Positions 12,252 to 25,319 of a stretch of DNA of 64,000 bases are shown here, one piece after another. Position 1 is the stretch's first letter, and every line of letters begins with the position of its first letter. The DNA is taken from contig JAZGUH010000323.1 of NCBI GenBank assembly GCA_037893225.1, positions 1,240,001 to 1,304,000 on the forward strand, written 5' to 3'. Position numbers and translations under genes: made by a program. Source of the DNA: Hippasteria phrygiana (Eukaryota > Echinodermata > Asteroidea > Valvatida > Goniasteridae). The notes under the pieces are model-generated. The model made no database searches, was not told the origin of the DNA, and saw only the letters and a list, made by a program, of their open reading frames with translations.

Positions 12252-15200
12252 ACATATTACCTTCTATTTATTGCTCCATGCATGTCAAATTCCCTGGGGT
12301 ATGGACTTGCTTTATTCATTCATAATTGCATGAAATATCAACCAAATGCAGTAATTTTGACATGTATGGATAGCTTAGATCTGGCGCTACATGTTGCAAT
12401 CATCGGCGGCTTCCTAGAGTTCAAACTTGTGGAGAAAATTCAAACCTCGCCATGTTTATTTTCTTTCCGGCCAACATCTGCGTACATATTACCGTCTATT
12501 TATTGCTCCATGCATGTCAAATTCCCTGGGGTATGGACTTGCTTTACTCATTCATAATTGCATGAAATATCAACCAAATGCAGTAATTTTGACATGTATG
12601 TATAGCTTAGATCTGGCGCTACATGTTGCAATCATCGGCGGCTTCCTAGAGTTAAAACTTGTGGAGAAAATTCAAACCTCGCAATGTTTATTTTCTTTCC
12701 GGCCAACATCTGTGTACATATTACCGTCTATTTATTGCTCCATGCATGTCAAATTCCCTGGGGTATGGACTCGCTTTACTCATTCATAATTGCATGAAAT
12801 ATCAACCAAATGCAGTAATTTTGACATGTATGTATAGCTTAGATCTGGCGCTACATGTTGCAATCATCGGCGGCTTCTTAGAGTTCAAACTTGTGGAGAA
12901 AATTCAAACCTCGCAATGTTTATTTTCTTTCCGGCCAACATCTGTGTGCATATTACCTTCTATTTATTGCTCCATGCCTGTCAAATTCCCTGGGGTATGG
13001 ACTTGCTTTACTCATTCATAGTTGCATGAAATATCAACCAAATGCAGTAATTTTGACATGTATGGATAGCGTAGATCTGGCGCTACATGTTGCAATCATC
13101 GGCGGCTTCTTAGAGTTCAAACTTGTGGAGAAAATTCAAACCTCGCCATGTTTATTTTCTTTCCGGCCAACATCTGTGTACATATTACCGTCTATTTATT
13201 GCTCCATGCATGTCAAATTCCCTGGGGTATGGACTTGCTTTACTCATTCATAATTGCATGAAATATCAACCAAATGCAGTAATTTTGACATGTATGTATA
13301 GCTTAGATCTGGCGCTACATGTTGCAATCATCGGCGGCTTCCTAGAGTTAAAACTTGTGGAGAAAATTCAAACCTCGCCATGTTTATTTTCTTTCCGGCC
13401 AACATCTGTGTACATATTACCGTCTATTTATTGCTCCATGCATGTCAAATTCCCTGGGGTATGGACTTGCTTTACTCATTCATAATTGCATGAAATATAA
13501 ACCAAATGCAGTAATTTTGACATGTATGTATAGCTTAGATCTGGCGCTACATGTTGCAATCATCGGCGGCTTCCTAGAGTTAAAACTTGTGGAGAAAATT
13601 CAAACCTCGCAATGTTTATTTTCTTTCCGGCCAACATCTGTGTGCATATTACCTTCTATTTATTGCTCCATGCCTGTCAAATTCCCTGGGGTATGGACTT
13701 GCTTTACTCATTCATAATTGCATGAAATATCAACCAAATGCAGTAATTTTGACATGTATGGATAGCTTAGATCTGGCGCTACATGTTGCAATTATCGGCG
13801 GCTTCTTAGAGTTAAAACTTGTGGAGAAAATTCAAACCTCGCAATGTTTATTTTCTTTCCGGCCAACATCTGTATACATAGTACCTTCTATTTATTGCTC
13901 CATGCCTGTCAAATTCCCTGGGGTATGACTTGCTTTACTCATTCATAATTGCATGAAATATCAATCAAATACAGTAATTTTGACATGTATGGATAGCTTA
14001 GATCTGGCGCTACATGTTGCAATCATCGGCGGCTTCCTAGAGTTCAAACTTGTGGAGAAAATTCAAACCTCGCCATGTTTATTTTCTTTCCGGCCAACAT
14101 CTGTGTACATATTACCTTCTATTTATTGCTCCATGCCTGTCAAATTCCCTGGGGTATGGACTCGCTTTACTCTTTCATAATTGCATGAAATATCAACCAA
14201 ATGCAGTAATTTTGACATGTATGTATAGCTTAGATCTGGCGCTACATGTTGCAATCATCGGCGGCTTCCTAGAGTTAAAACTTGTGGAGAAAATTCAAAC
14301 CTCGCAATGTTTATTTTCTTTCCGGCCAACATCTGTGTGCATATTACCTTCTATTTATTGCTCCATGCCTGTCAAATTCCCTGGGGTATGGACTTGCTTT
14401 ACTCATTCATAATTGCATGAAATATCAACCAAATGCAGTAATTTTGACATGTATGGATAGCGTAGATCTGGCGCTACATGTTGCAATCATCGGCGGCTTC
14501 TTAGAGTTCAAACTTGTGGAGAAAATTCAAACCTCGCCATGTTTATTTTCTTTCCGGCCAACATCTGTGTACATATTACCGTCTATTTATTGCTCCATGC
14601 ATGTCAAATTCCCTGGGGTATGGACTTGCTTTACTCATTCATAATTGCATGAAATATAAACCAAATGCAGTAATTTTGACATGTATGTATAGCTTAGATC
14701 TGGCGCTACATGTTGCAATCATCGGCGGCTTCCTAGAGTTAAAACTTGTGGAGAAAATTCAAACCTCGCAATGTTTATTTTCTTTCCGGCCAACATCTGT
14801 GTACATATTACCTTCTATTTATTGCTCCATGCATGTCAAATTCCCTGGGGTATGGACTTGCTTTATTCATTCATAATTGCATGAAATATCAACCAAATGC
14901 AGTAATTTTGACATGTATGGATAGCTTAGATCTGGCGCTACATGTTGCAATCATCGGCGGCTTCCTAGAGTTCAAACTTGTGGAGAAAATTCAAACCTCG
15001 CCATGTTTATTTTCTTTCCGGCCAACATCTGTGTACATATTACCGTCTATTTATTGCTCCATGCATGTCAAATTCCCTGGGGTATGGACTTGCTTTACTC
15101 ATTCATAATTGCATGAAATATCAACCAAATGAAGTAATTTTGACATGTATGTATAGCTTAGATCTGGCGCTACATGTTGCAATCATCGGCGGCTTCCTAG

Positions 15201-15344
15201 AGTTAAAACTTGTGGAGAAAATTCAAACCTCGCAATGTTTATTTTCTTTCCGGCCAACATCTGTGTACATATTACCTTCTATTTATTGCTCCATGCATGT
15301 CAAATTCCCTGGGGTATGGACTTGCTTTATTCATTCATAATTTC
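10706..15344 (+). repeat. Compound beta-type unit, 20 monomers (4,639 bp)
   Basis: The order is N Kc Vq L X ET, a hybrid at 12098, DA, R F V P, Kc, W, T C V K D E, where Vq is V with 122a. The inner R F V P block (12562-13489) with its tag mark copies part of alpha and lies 3,480 bp from the same block at 9082. The monomer at 12098 has a C/K-like head and a K-like tail without 10a. The unit therefore looks like a beta repeat split by an alpha fragment, then resumed at W (13722). Confidence 0.75.
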
Positions 15345-18300
15345 ATGAAATATCAACCAAATGCAGTAATTTTGACATGTATGGATAGCTTAGATCTGGC
15401 GCTACATGTTGCAATCATCGGCGGCTTCCTAGAGTTAAAACCTGTGGAGAAAATTCAAACCTCGCAATGTTTATTTTCTTTCCGGCCACCATCTGTGTAC
15501 ATATTACCGTCTATTTATTGCTCCATGCATGTCAAATTCCCTGGGGTATGGACTTGCTTTACTCATTCATAATTGCATGAAATATCAACCAAATGCAGTA
15601 ATTTTGACATGTATGTATAGCTTAGATCTGGCGCTACATGTTGCAATCATCGGCGGCTTCCTAGAGTTAAAACTTGTGGAGAAAATTCAAACCTCGCAAT
15701 GTTTATTTTCTTTCCGGCCAACATCTGTGTGCATATTACCTTCTATTTATTGCTCCATGCCTGTCAAATTCCCTGGGGTATGGACTTGCTTTACTCATTC
15801 ATAATTGCATGAAATATCAACCAAATGCAGTAATTTTGACATGTATGGATAGCGTAGATCTGGCGCTACATGTTGCAATCATCGGCGGCTTCTTAGAGTT
15901 CAAACTTGTGGAGAAAATTCAAACCTCGCCATGTTTATTTTCTTTCCGGCCAACATCTGTGTACATATTACCGTCTATTTATTGCTCCATGCATGTCAAA
16001 TTCCCTGGGGTATGGACTTGCTTTACTCATTCATAATTGCATGAAATATCAACCAAATGCAGTAATTTTGACATGTATGTATAGCTTAGATCTGGCGCTA
16101 CATGTTGCAATCATCGGCGGCTTCCTAGAGTTAAAACTTGTGGAGAAAATTCAAACCTCGCAATGTTTATTTTCTTTCCGGCCAACATCTGTGTACATAT
16201 TACCGTCTATTTATTGCTCCATGCATGTCAAATTCCCTGGGGTATGGACTCGCTTTACTCATTCATAATTGCATGAAATATCAACCAAATGCAGTAATTT
16301 TGACATGTATGTATAGCTTAGATCTGGCGCTACATGTTGCAATCATCGGCGGCTTCTTAGAGTTCAAACTTGTGGAGAAAATTCAAACCTCGCAATGTTT
16401 ATTTTCTTTCCGGCCAACATCTGTGTGCATATTACCTTCTATTTATTGCTCCATGCCTGTCAAATTCCCTGGGGTATGGACTTGCTTTACTCATTCATAG
16501 TTGCATGAAATATCAACCAAATGCAGTAATTTTGACATGTATGGATAGCGTAGATCTGGCGCTACATGTTGCAATCATCGGCGGCTTCTTAGAGTTCAAA
16601 CTTGTGGAGAAAATTCAAACCTCGCCATGTTTATTTTCTTTCCGGCCAACATCTGTGTACATATTACCGTCTATTTATTGCTCCATGCATGTCAAATTCC
16701 CTGGGGTATGGACTTGCTTTACTCATTCATAATTGCATGAAATATCAACCAAATGCAGTAATTTTGACATGTATGTATAGCTTAGATCTGGCGCTACATG
16801 TTGCAATCATCGGCGGCTTCCTAGAGTTAAAACTTGTGGAGAAAATTCAAACCTCGCCATGTTTATTTTCTTTCCGGCCAACATCTGTGTACATATTACC
16901 GTCTATTTATTGCTCCATGCATGTCAAATTCCCTGGGGTATGGACTTGCTTTACTCATTCATAATTGCATGAAATATAAACCAAATGCAGTAATTTTGAC
17001 ATGTATGTATAGCTTAGATCTGGCGCTACATGTTGCAATCATCGGCGGCTTCCTAGAGTTAAAACTTGTGGAGAAAATTCAAACCTCGCAATGTTTATTT
17101 TCTTTCCGGCCAACATCTGTGTACATATTACCTTCTATTTATTGCTCCATGCATGTCAAATTCCCTGGGGTATGGACTTGCTTTATTCATTCATAATTGC
17201 ATGAAATATCAACCAAATGCAGTAATTTTGACATGTATGGATAGCTTAGATCTGGCGCTACATGTTGCAATCATCGGCGGCTTCCTAGAGTTCAAACTTG
17301 TGGAGAAAATTCAAACCTCGCCATGTTTATTTTCTTTCCGGCCAACATCTGCGTACATATTACCGTCTATTTATTGCTCCATGCATGTCAAATTCCCTGG
17401 GGTATGGACTTGCTTTACTCATTCATAATTGCATGAAATATCAACCAAATGAAGTAATTTTGACATGTATGTATAGCTTAGATCTGGCGCTACATGTTGC
17501 AATCATCGGCGGCTTCCTAGAGTTAAAACTTGTGGAGAAAATTCAAACCTCGCAATGTTTATTTTCTTTCCGGCCAACATCTGTGTACATATTACCTTCT
17601 ATTTATTGCTCCATGCATGTCAAATTCCCTGGGGTATGGACTTGCTTTATTCATTCATAATTTCATGAAATATCAACCAAATGCAGTAATTTTGACATGT
17701 ATGGATAGCTTAGATCTGGCGCTACATGTTGCAATCATCGGCGGCTTCCTAGAGTTAAAACCTGTGGAGAAAATTCAAACCTCGCAATGTTTATTTTCTT
17801 TCCGGCCACCATCTGTGTACATATTACCGTCTATTTATTGCTCCATGCATGTCAAATTCCCTGGGGTATGGACTTGCTTTACTCATTCATAATTGCATGA
17901 AATATAAACCAAATGCAGTAATTTTGACATGTATGTATAGCTTAGATCTGGCGCTACATGTTGCAATCATCGGCGGCTTCCTAGAGTTAAAACTTGTGGA
18001 GAAAATTCAAACCTCGCAATGTTTATTTTCTTTCCGGCCAACATCTGTGTGCATATTACCTTCTATTTATTGCTCCATGCCTGTCAAATTCCCTGGGGTA
18101 TGGACTTGCTTTACTCATTCATAATTGCATGAAATATCAACCAAATGCAGTAATTTTGACATGTATGGATAGCGTAGATCTGGCGCTACATGTTGCAATC
18201 ATCGGCGGCTTCTTAGAGTTCAAACTTGTGGAGAAAATTCAAACCTCGCAATGTTTATTTTCTTTCCGGCCAACATCTGTGTACATATTACCGTCTATTT

Positions 18301-19210
18301 ATTGCTCCATGCATGTCAAATTCCCTGGGGTATGGACTTGCTTTACTCATTCATAATTGCATGAAATATCAACCAAATGCAGTAATTTTGACATGTATGT
18401 ATAGCTTAGATCTGGCGCTACATGTTGCAATCATCGGCGGCTTCCTAGAGTTAAAACTTGTGGAGAAAATTCAAACCTCGCAATGTTTATTTTCTTTCCG
18501 GCCACCATCTTTGTACATATTACCGTCTATTTATTGCTCCATGCATGTCAAATTCCCTGGGGTATGGACTTGCTTTACTCATTCATAATTGCATGAAATA
18601 TCAACCAAATGCAGTAATTTTGACATGTATGTATAGCTTAGATCTGGCGCTACATGTTGCAATTATCGGCCGCTTCTTAGAGTTAACACTTGTGGAGAAA
18701 ATTCAAACCTCGCAATGTTTATTTTCTTTCCGGCCAACATCTGTGTGCATATTACCTTTTATTTATTGCTCAATGCCTGTCAAATTCCCTGGGGTATGGA
18801 CTTGCTTTACTCATTCATAATTGCATGAAATATCAACCAAATGAAGTAATTTTGACATGTATGGATAGCTTAGATCTGGCGCTACATGTTGCAATCATCG
18901 GCGGCTTCCTAGAGTTCAAACTTGTGGAGAAAATTCAAACCTCGCCATGTTTATTTTCTTTCCGGCCAACATCTGTGTACATATTACCTTCTATTTATTG
19001 CTCCATGCCTGTCAAATTCCCTGGGGTATGGACTCGCTTTACTCTTTCATAATTGCATGAAATATCAACCAAATGCAGTAATTTTGACATGTATGTATAG
19101 CTTAGATCTGGCGCTACATGTTGCAATCATCGGCGGCTTCCTAGAGTTAAAACTTGTGGAGAAAATTCAAACCTCGCAATGTTTATTTTCTTTCCGGCCA
19201 ACATCTGTGT
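13742..19210 (+). repeat. 5.47-kb duplicated stretch, right copy
   Basis: This is the partner of 6783-12251, 6,959 bp downstream. It contains the end of the compound unit, alpha copy 3 and the start of the next beta unit. The near identity over 23 consecutive monomers points to a recent duplication of a block of about 30 monomers, or to an assembly artefact that long reads would reveal. Confidence 0.8.
15345..17664 (+). repeat. Higher-order unit alpha, copy 3 (10-mer)
   Basis: The order is N C V R F V P K DA E with the tag mark at 16500, matching copy 2 monomer for monomer at 6,959 bp distance. Confidence 0.85.
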
Positions 19211-20680
19211 GCATATTACCTTCTATTTATTGCTCCATGCCTGTCAAATTCCCTGGGGTATGGACTTGCTTTACTCATTCATAATTGCATGAAATATCAA
19301 CCAAATGCAGTAATTTTGACATGTATGGATAGCGTAGATCTGGCGCTACATGTTGCAATCATCGGCGGCTTCTTAGAGTTCAAACTTGTGGAGAAAATTC
19401 AAACCTCGCCATGTTTATTTTCTTTCCGGCCAACATCTGTGTACATATTACCGTCTATTTATTGCTCCATGCATGTCAAATTCCCTGGGGTATGGACTTG
19501 CTTTACTCATTCATAATTGCATGAAATATCAACCAAATGCAGTAATTTTGACATGTATGTATAGCTTAGATCTGGCGCTACATGTTGCAATCATCGGCGG
19601 CTTCCTAGAGTTAAAACTTGTGGAGAAAATTCAAACCTCGCCATGTTTATTTTCTTTCCGGCCAACATCTGTGTACATATTACCGTCTATTTATTGCTCC
19701 ATGCATGTCAAATTCCCTGGGGTATGGACTTGCTTTACTCATTCATAATTGCATGAAATATAAACCAAATGCAGTAATTTTGACATGTATGTATAGCTTA
19801 GATCTGGCGCTACATGTTGCAATCATCGGCGGCTTCCTAGAGTTAAAACTTGTGGAGAAAATTCAAACCTCGCCATGTTTATTTTCTTTCCGGCCAACAT
19901 CTGTGTACATATTACCGTCTATTTATTGCTCCATGCATGTCAAATTCCCTGGGGTATGGACTTGCTTTACTCATTCATAATTGCATGAAATATAAACCAA
20001 ATGCAGTAATTTTGACATGTATGTATAGCTTAGATCTGGCGCTACATGTTGCAATCATCGGCGGCTTCCTAGAGTTAAAACTTGTGGAGAAAATTCAAAC
20101 CTCGCAATGTTTATTTTCTTTCCGGCCAACATCTGTGTACATATTACCTTCTATTTATTGCTCCATGCATGTCAAATTCCCTGGGGTATGGACTTGCTTT
20201 ATTCATTCATAATTGCATGAAATATCAACCAAATGCAGTAATTTTGACATGTATGGATAGCTTAGATCTGGCGCTACATGTTGCAATCATCGGCGGCTTC
20301 CTAGAGTTCAAACTTGTGGAGAAAATTCAAACCTCGCCATGTTTATTTTCTTTCCGGCCAACATCTGCGTACATATTACCGTCTATTTATTGCTCCATGC
20401 ATGTCAAATTCCCTGGGGTATGGACTTGCTTTACTCATTCATAATTGCATGAAATATCAACCAAATGAAGTAATTTTGACATGTATGTATAGCTTAGATC
20501 TGGCGCTACATGTTGCAATCATCGGCGGCTTCCTAGAGTTAAAACTTGTGGAGAAAATTCAAACCTCGCAATGTTTATTTTCTTTCCGGCCAACATCTGT
20601 GTACATATTACCTTCTATTTATTGCTCCATGCATGTCAAATTCCCTGGGGTATGGACTTGCTTTATTCATTCATAATTTC
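17665..20680 (+). repeat. Beta-type unit with extra P/K chimera (13-mer, 3,016 bp)
   Basis: The order is N Kc Vq L X ET C V P KP K DA E. KP (19753-19984) has the K head (10a) and the P tail (122c, 165g, 218c). It sits between P and K, as expected if an unequal exchange between neighbouring P and K monomers added one monomer. Confidence 0.8.
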
Positions 20681-22536
20681 ATGAAATATCAACCAAATGC
20701 AGTAATTTTGACATGTATGGATAGCTTAGATCTGGCGCTACATGTTGCAATCATCGGCGGCTTCCTAGAGTTAAAACCTGTGGAGAAAATTCAAACCTCG
20801 CAATGTTTATTTTCTTTCCGGCCACCATCTGTGTACATATTACCGTCTATTTATTGCTCCATGCATGTCAAATTCCCTGGGGTATGGACTTGCTTTACTC
20901 ATTCATAATTGCATGAAATATAAACCAAATGCAGTAATTTTGACATGTATGTATAGCTTAGATCTGGCGCTACATGTTGCAATCATCGGCGGCTTCCTAG
21001 AGTTAAAACTTGTGGAGAAAATTCAAACCTCGCAATGTTTATTTTCTTTCCGGCCAACATCTGTGTGCATATTACCTTCTATTTATTGCTCCATGCCTGT
21101 CAAATTCCCTGGGGTATGGACTTGCTTTACTCATTCATAATTGCATGAAATATCAACCAAATGCAGTAATTTTGACATGTATGGATAGCGTAGATCTGGC
21201 GCTACATGTTGCAATCATCGGCGGCTTCTTAGAGTTCAAACTTGTGGAGAAAATTCAAACCTCGCAATGTTTATTTTCTTTCCGGCCAACATCTGTGTAC
21301 ATATTACCGTCTATTTATTGCTCCATGCATGTCAAATTCCCTGGGGTATGGACTTGCTTTACTCATTCATAATTGCATGAAATATCAACCAAATGCAGTA
21401 ATTTTGACATGTATGTATAGCTTAGATCTGGCGCTACATGTTGCAATTATCGGCCGCTTCTTAGAGTTAACACTTGTGGAGAAAATTCAAACCTCGCAAT
21501 GTTTATTTTCTTTCCGGCCAACATCTGTGTGCATATTACCTTTTATTTATTGCTCAATGCCTGTCAAATTCCCTGGGGTATGGACTTGCTTTACTCATTC
21601 ATAATTGCATGAAATATCAACCAAATGAAGTAATTTTGACATGTATGGATAGCTTAGATCTGGCGCTACATGTTGCAATCATCGGCGGCTTCCTAGAGTT
21701 CAAACTTGTGGAGAAAATTCAAACCTCGCCATGTTTATTTTCTTTCCGGCCAACATCTGTGTACATATTACCTTCTATTTATTGCTCCATGCCTGTCAAA
21801 TTCCCTGGGGTATGGACTCGCTTTACTCTTTCATAATTGCATGAAATATCAACCAAATGCAGTAATTTTGACATGTATGTATAGCTTAGATCTGGCGCTA
21901 CATGTTGCAATCATCGGCGGCTTCCTAGAGTTAAAACTTGTGGAGAAAATTCAAACCTCGCAATGTTTATTTTCTTTCCGGCCAACATCTGTGTGCATAT
22001 TACCTTCTATTTATTGCTCCATGCCTGTCAAATTCCCTGGGGTATGGACTTGCTTTACTCATTCATAATTGCATGAAATATCAACCAAATGCAGTAATTT
22101 TGACATGTATGGATAGCGTAGATCTGGCGCTACATGTTGCAATCATCGGCGGCTTCTTAGAGTTCAAACTTGTGGAGAAAATTCAAACCTCGCCATGTTT
22201 ATTTTCTTTCCGGCCAACATCTGTGTACATATTACCGTCTATTTATTGCTCCATGCATGTCAAATTCCCTGGGGTATGGACTTGCTTTACTCATTCATAA
22301 TTGCATGAAATATAAACCAAATGCAGTAATTTTGACATGTATGTATAGCTTAGATCTGGCGCTACATGTTGCAATCATCGGCGGCTTCCTAGAGTTAAAA
22401 CTTGTGGAGAAAATTCAAACCTCGCAATGTTTATTTTCTTTCCGGCCAACATCTGTGTACATATTACCTTCTATTTATTGCTCCATGCATGTCAAATTCC
22501 CTGGGGTATGGACTTGCTTTATTCATTCATAATTTC
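20681..22536 (+). repeat. Shortened beta unit (8-mer, 1,856 bp)
   Basis: The order is N Kc Vq X ET C V K/E. Compared with the fuller units, L is missing between Vq and X. The last monomer (22305) has a K head (10a) but the E-type end (231t) and leads directly into N, so the usual D-E pair is gone. Both losses are whole monomers. Confidence 0.8.
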
Positions 22537-25319
22537 ATGAAATATCAACCAAATGCAGTAATTTTGACATGTATGGATAGCTTAGATCTGGCGCTACATG
22601 TTGCAATCATCGGCGGCTTCCTAGAGTTAAAACCTGTGGAGAAAATTCAAACCTCGCAATGTTTATTTTCTTTCCGGCCACCATCTGTGTACATATTACC
22701 GTCTATTTATTGCTCCATGCATGTCAAATTCCCTGGGGTATGGACTTGCTTTACTCATTCATAATTGCATGAAATATCAACCAAATGCAGTAATTTTGAC
22801 ATGTATGTATAGCTTAGATCTGGCGCTACATGTTGCAATCATCGGCGGCTTCCTAGAGTTAAAACTTGTGGAGAAAATTCAAACCTCGCAATGTTTATTT
22901 TCTTTCCGGCCAACATCTGTGTGCATATTACCTTCTATTTATTGCTCCATGCCTGTCAAATTCCCTGGGGTATGGACTTGCTTTACTCATTCATAATTGC
23001 ATGAAATATCAACCAAATGCAGTAATTTTGACATGTATGGATAGCGTAGATCTGGCGCTACATGTTGCAATCATCGGCGGCTTCTTAGAGTTCAAACTTG
23101 TGGAGAAAATTCAAACCTCGCCATGTTTATTTTCTTTCCGGCCAACATCTGTGTACATATTACCGTCTATTTATTGCTCCATGCATGTCAAATTCCCTGG
23201 GGTATGGACTTGCTTTACTCATTCATAATTGCATGAAATATCAACCAAATGCAGTAATTTTGACATGTATGTATAGCTTAGATCTGGCGCTACATGTTGC
23301 AATCATCGGCGGCTTCCTAGAGTTAAAACTTGTGGAGAAAATTCAAACCTCGCAATGTTTATTTTCTTTCCGGCCAACATCTGTGTACATATTACCGTCT
23401 ATTTATTGCTCCATGCATGTCAAATTCCCTGGGGTATGGACTTGCTTTATTCATTCATAATTGCATGAAATATCAACCAAATGCAGTAATTTTGACATGT
23501 ATGGATAGCTTAGATCTGGCGCTACATGTTGCAATCATCGGCGGCTTCTTAGAGTTCAAACTTGTGGAGAAAATTCAAACCTCGCAATGTTTATTTTCTT
23601 TCCGGCCAACATCTGTGTGCATATTACCTTCTATTTATTGCTCCATGCCTGTCAAATTCCCTGGGGTATGACTTGCTTTACTCATTCATAATTGCATGAA
23701 ATATCAATCAAATACAGTAATTTTGACATGTATGGATAGCTTAGATTTGGCGCTACATGTTGCAATTATCGGCGGCTTCTTAGAGTTAACACTTGTGGAG
23801 AAAATTCAAACCTCGCAATGTTTATTTTCTTTCCGGCCAACATCTGTGTACATATTACCGTCTATTTATTGCTCCATGCATGTCAAATTCCCTGGGGTAT
23901 GGACTCGCTTTACTCATTCATAATTGCATGAAATATCAACCAAATGCAGTAATTTTGACATGTATGTATAGCTTAGATCTGGCGCTACATGTTGCAATCA
24001 TCGGCGGCTTCTTAGAGTTCAAACTTGTGGAGAAAATTCAAACCTCGCAATGTTTATTTTCTTTCCGGCCAACATCTGTGTGCATATTACCTTCTATTTA
24101 TTGCTCCATGCCTGTCAAATTCCCTGGGGTATGGACTTGCTTTACTCATTCATAATTGCATGAAATATCAACCAAATGCAGTAATTTTGACATGTATGGA
24201 TAGCGTAGATCTGGCGCTACATGTTGCAATCATCGGCGGCTTCTTAGAGTTCAAACTTGTGGAGAAAATTCAAACCTCGCCATGTTTATTTTCTTTCCGG
24301 CCAACATCTGTGTACATATTACCGTCTATTTATTGCTCCATGCATGTCAAATTCCCTGGGGTATGGACTTGCTTTACTCATTCATAATTGCATGAAATAT
24401 CAACCAAATGCAGTAATTTTGACATGTATGTATAGCTTAGATCTGGCGCTACATGTTGCAATCATCGGCGGCTTCCTAGAGTTAAAACTTGTGGAGAAAA
24501 TTCAAACCTCGCCATGTTTATTTTCTTTCCGGCCAACATCTGTGTACATATTACCGTCTATTTATTGCTCCATGCATGTCAAATTCCCTGGGGTATGGAC
24601 TTGCTTTACTCATTCATAATTGCATGAAATATAAACCAAATGCAGTAATTTTGACATGTATGTATAGCTTAGATCTGGCGCTACATGTTGCAATCATCGG
24701 CGGCTTCCTAGAGTTAAAACTTGTGGAGAAAATTCAAACCTCGCAATGTTTATTTTCTTTCCGGCCAACATCTGTGTACATATTACCTTCTATTTATTGC
24801 TCCATGCATGTCAAATTCCCTGGGGTATGGACTTGCTTTATTCATTCATAATTGCATGAAATATCAACCAAATGCAGTAATTTTGACATGTATGGATAGC
24901 TTAGATCTGGCGCTACATGTTGCAATCATCGGCGGCTTCCTAGAGTTCAAACTTGTGGAGAAAATTCAAACCTCGCCATGTTTATTTTCTTTCCGGCCAA
25001 CATCTGTGTACATATTACCGTCTATTTATTGCTCCATGCATGTCAAATTCCCTGGGGTATGGACTTGCTTTACTCATTCATAATTGCATGAAATATCAAC
25101 CAAATGAAGTAATTTTGACATGTATGTATAGCTTAGATCTGGCGCTACATGTTGCAATCATCGGCGGCTTCCTAGAGTTAAAACTTGTGGAGAAAATTCA
25201 AACCTCGCAATGTTTATTTTCTTTCCGGCCAACATCTGTGTACATATTACCTTCTATTTATTGCTCCATGCATGTCAAATTCCCTGGGGTATGGACTTGC
25301 TTTATTCATTCATAATTTC
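22537..25319 (+). repeat. Alpha-like unit carrying right-domain monomers (12-mer, 2,783 bp)
   Basis: The order is N C V I G- S F V P K D E. It equals alpha except that the single R monomer is replaced by I G- S (23233-23927), the characteristic run of the right-hand family beyond 45 kb. R has the head of I and the tail of S, so this unit looks like the precursor form of alpha, before a two-monomer deletion produced R. Confidence 0.8.
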
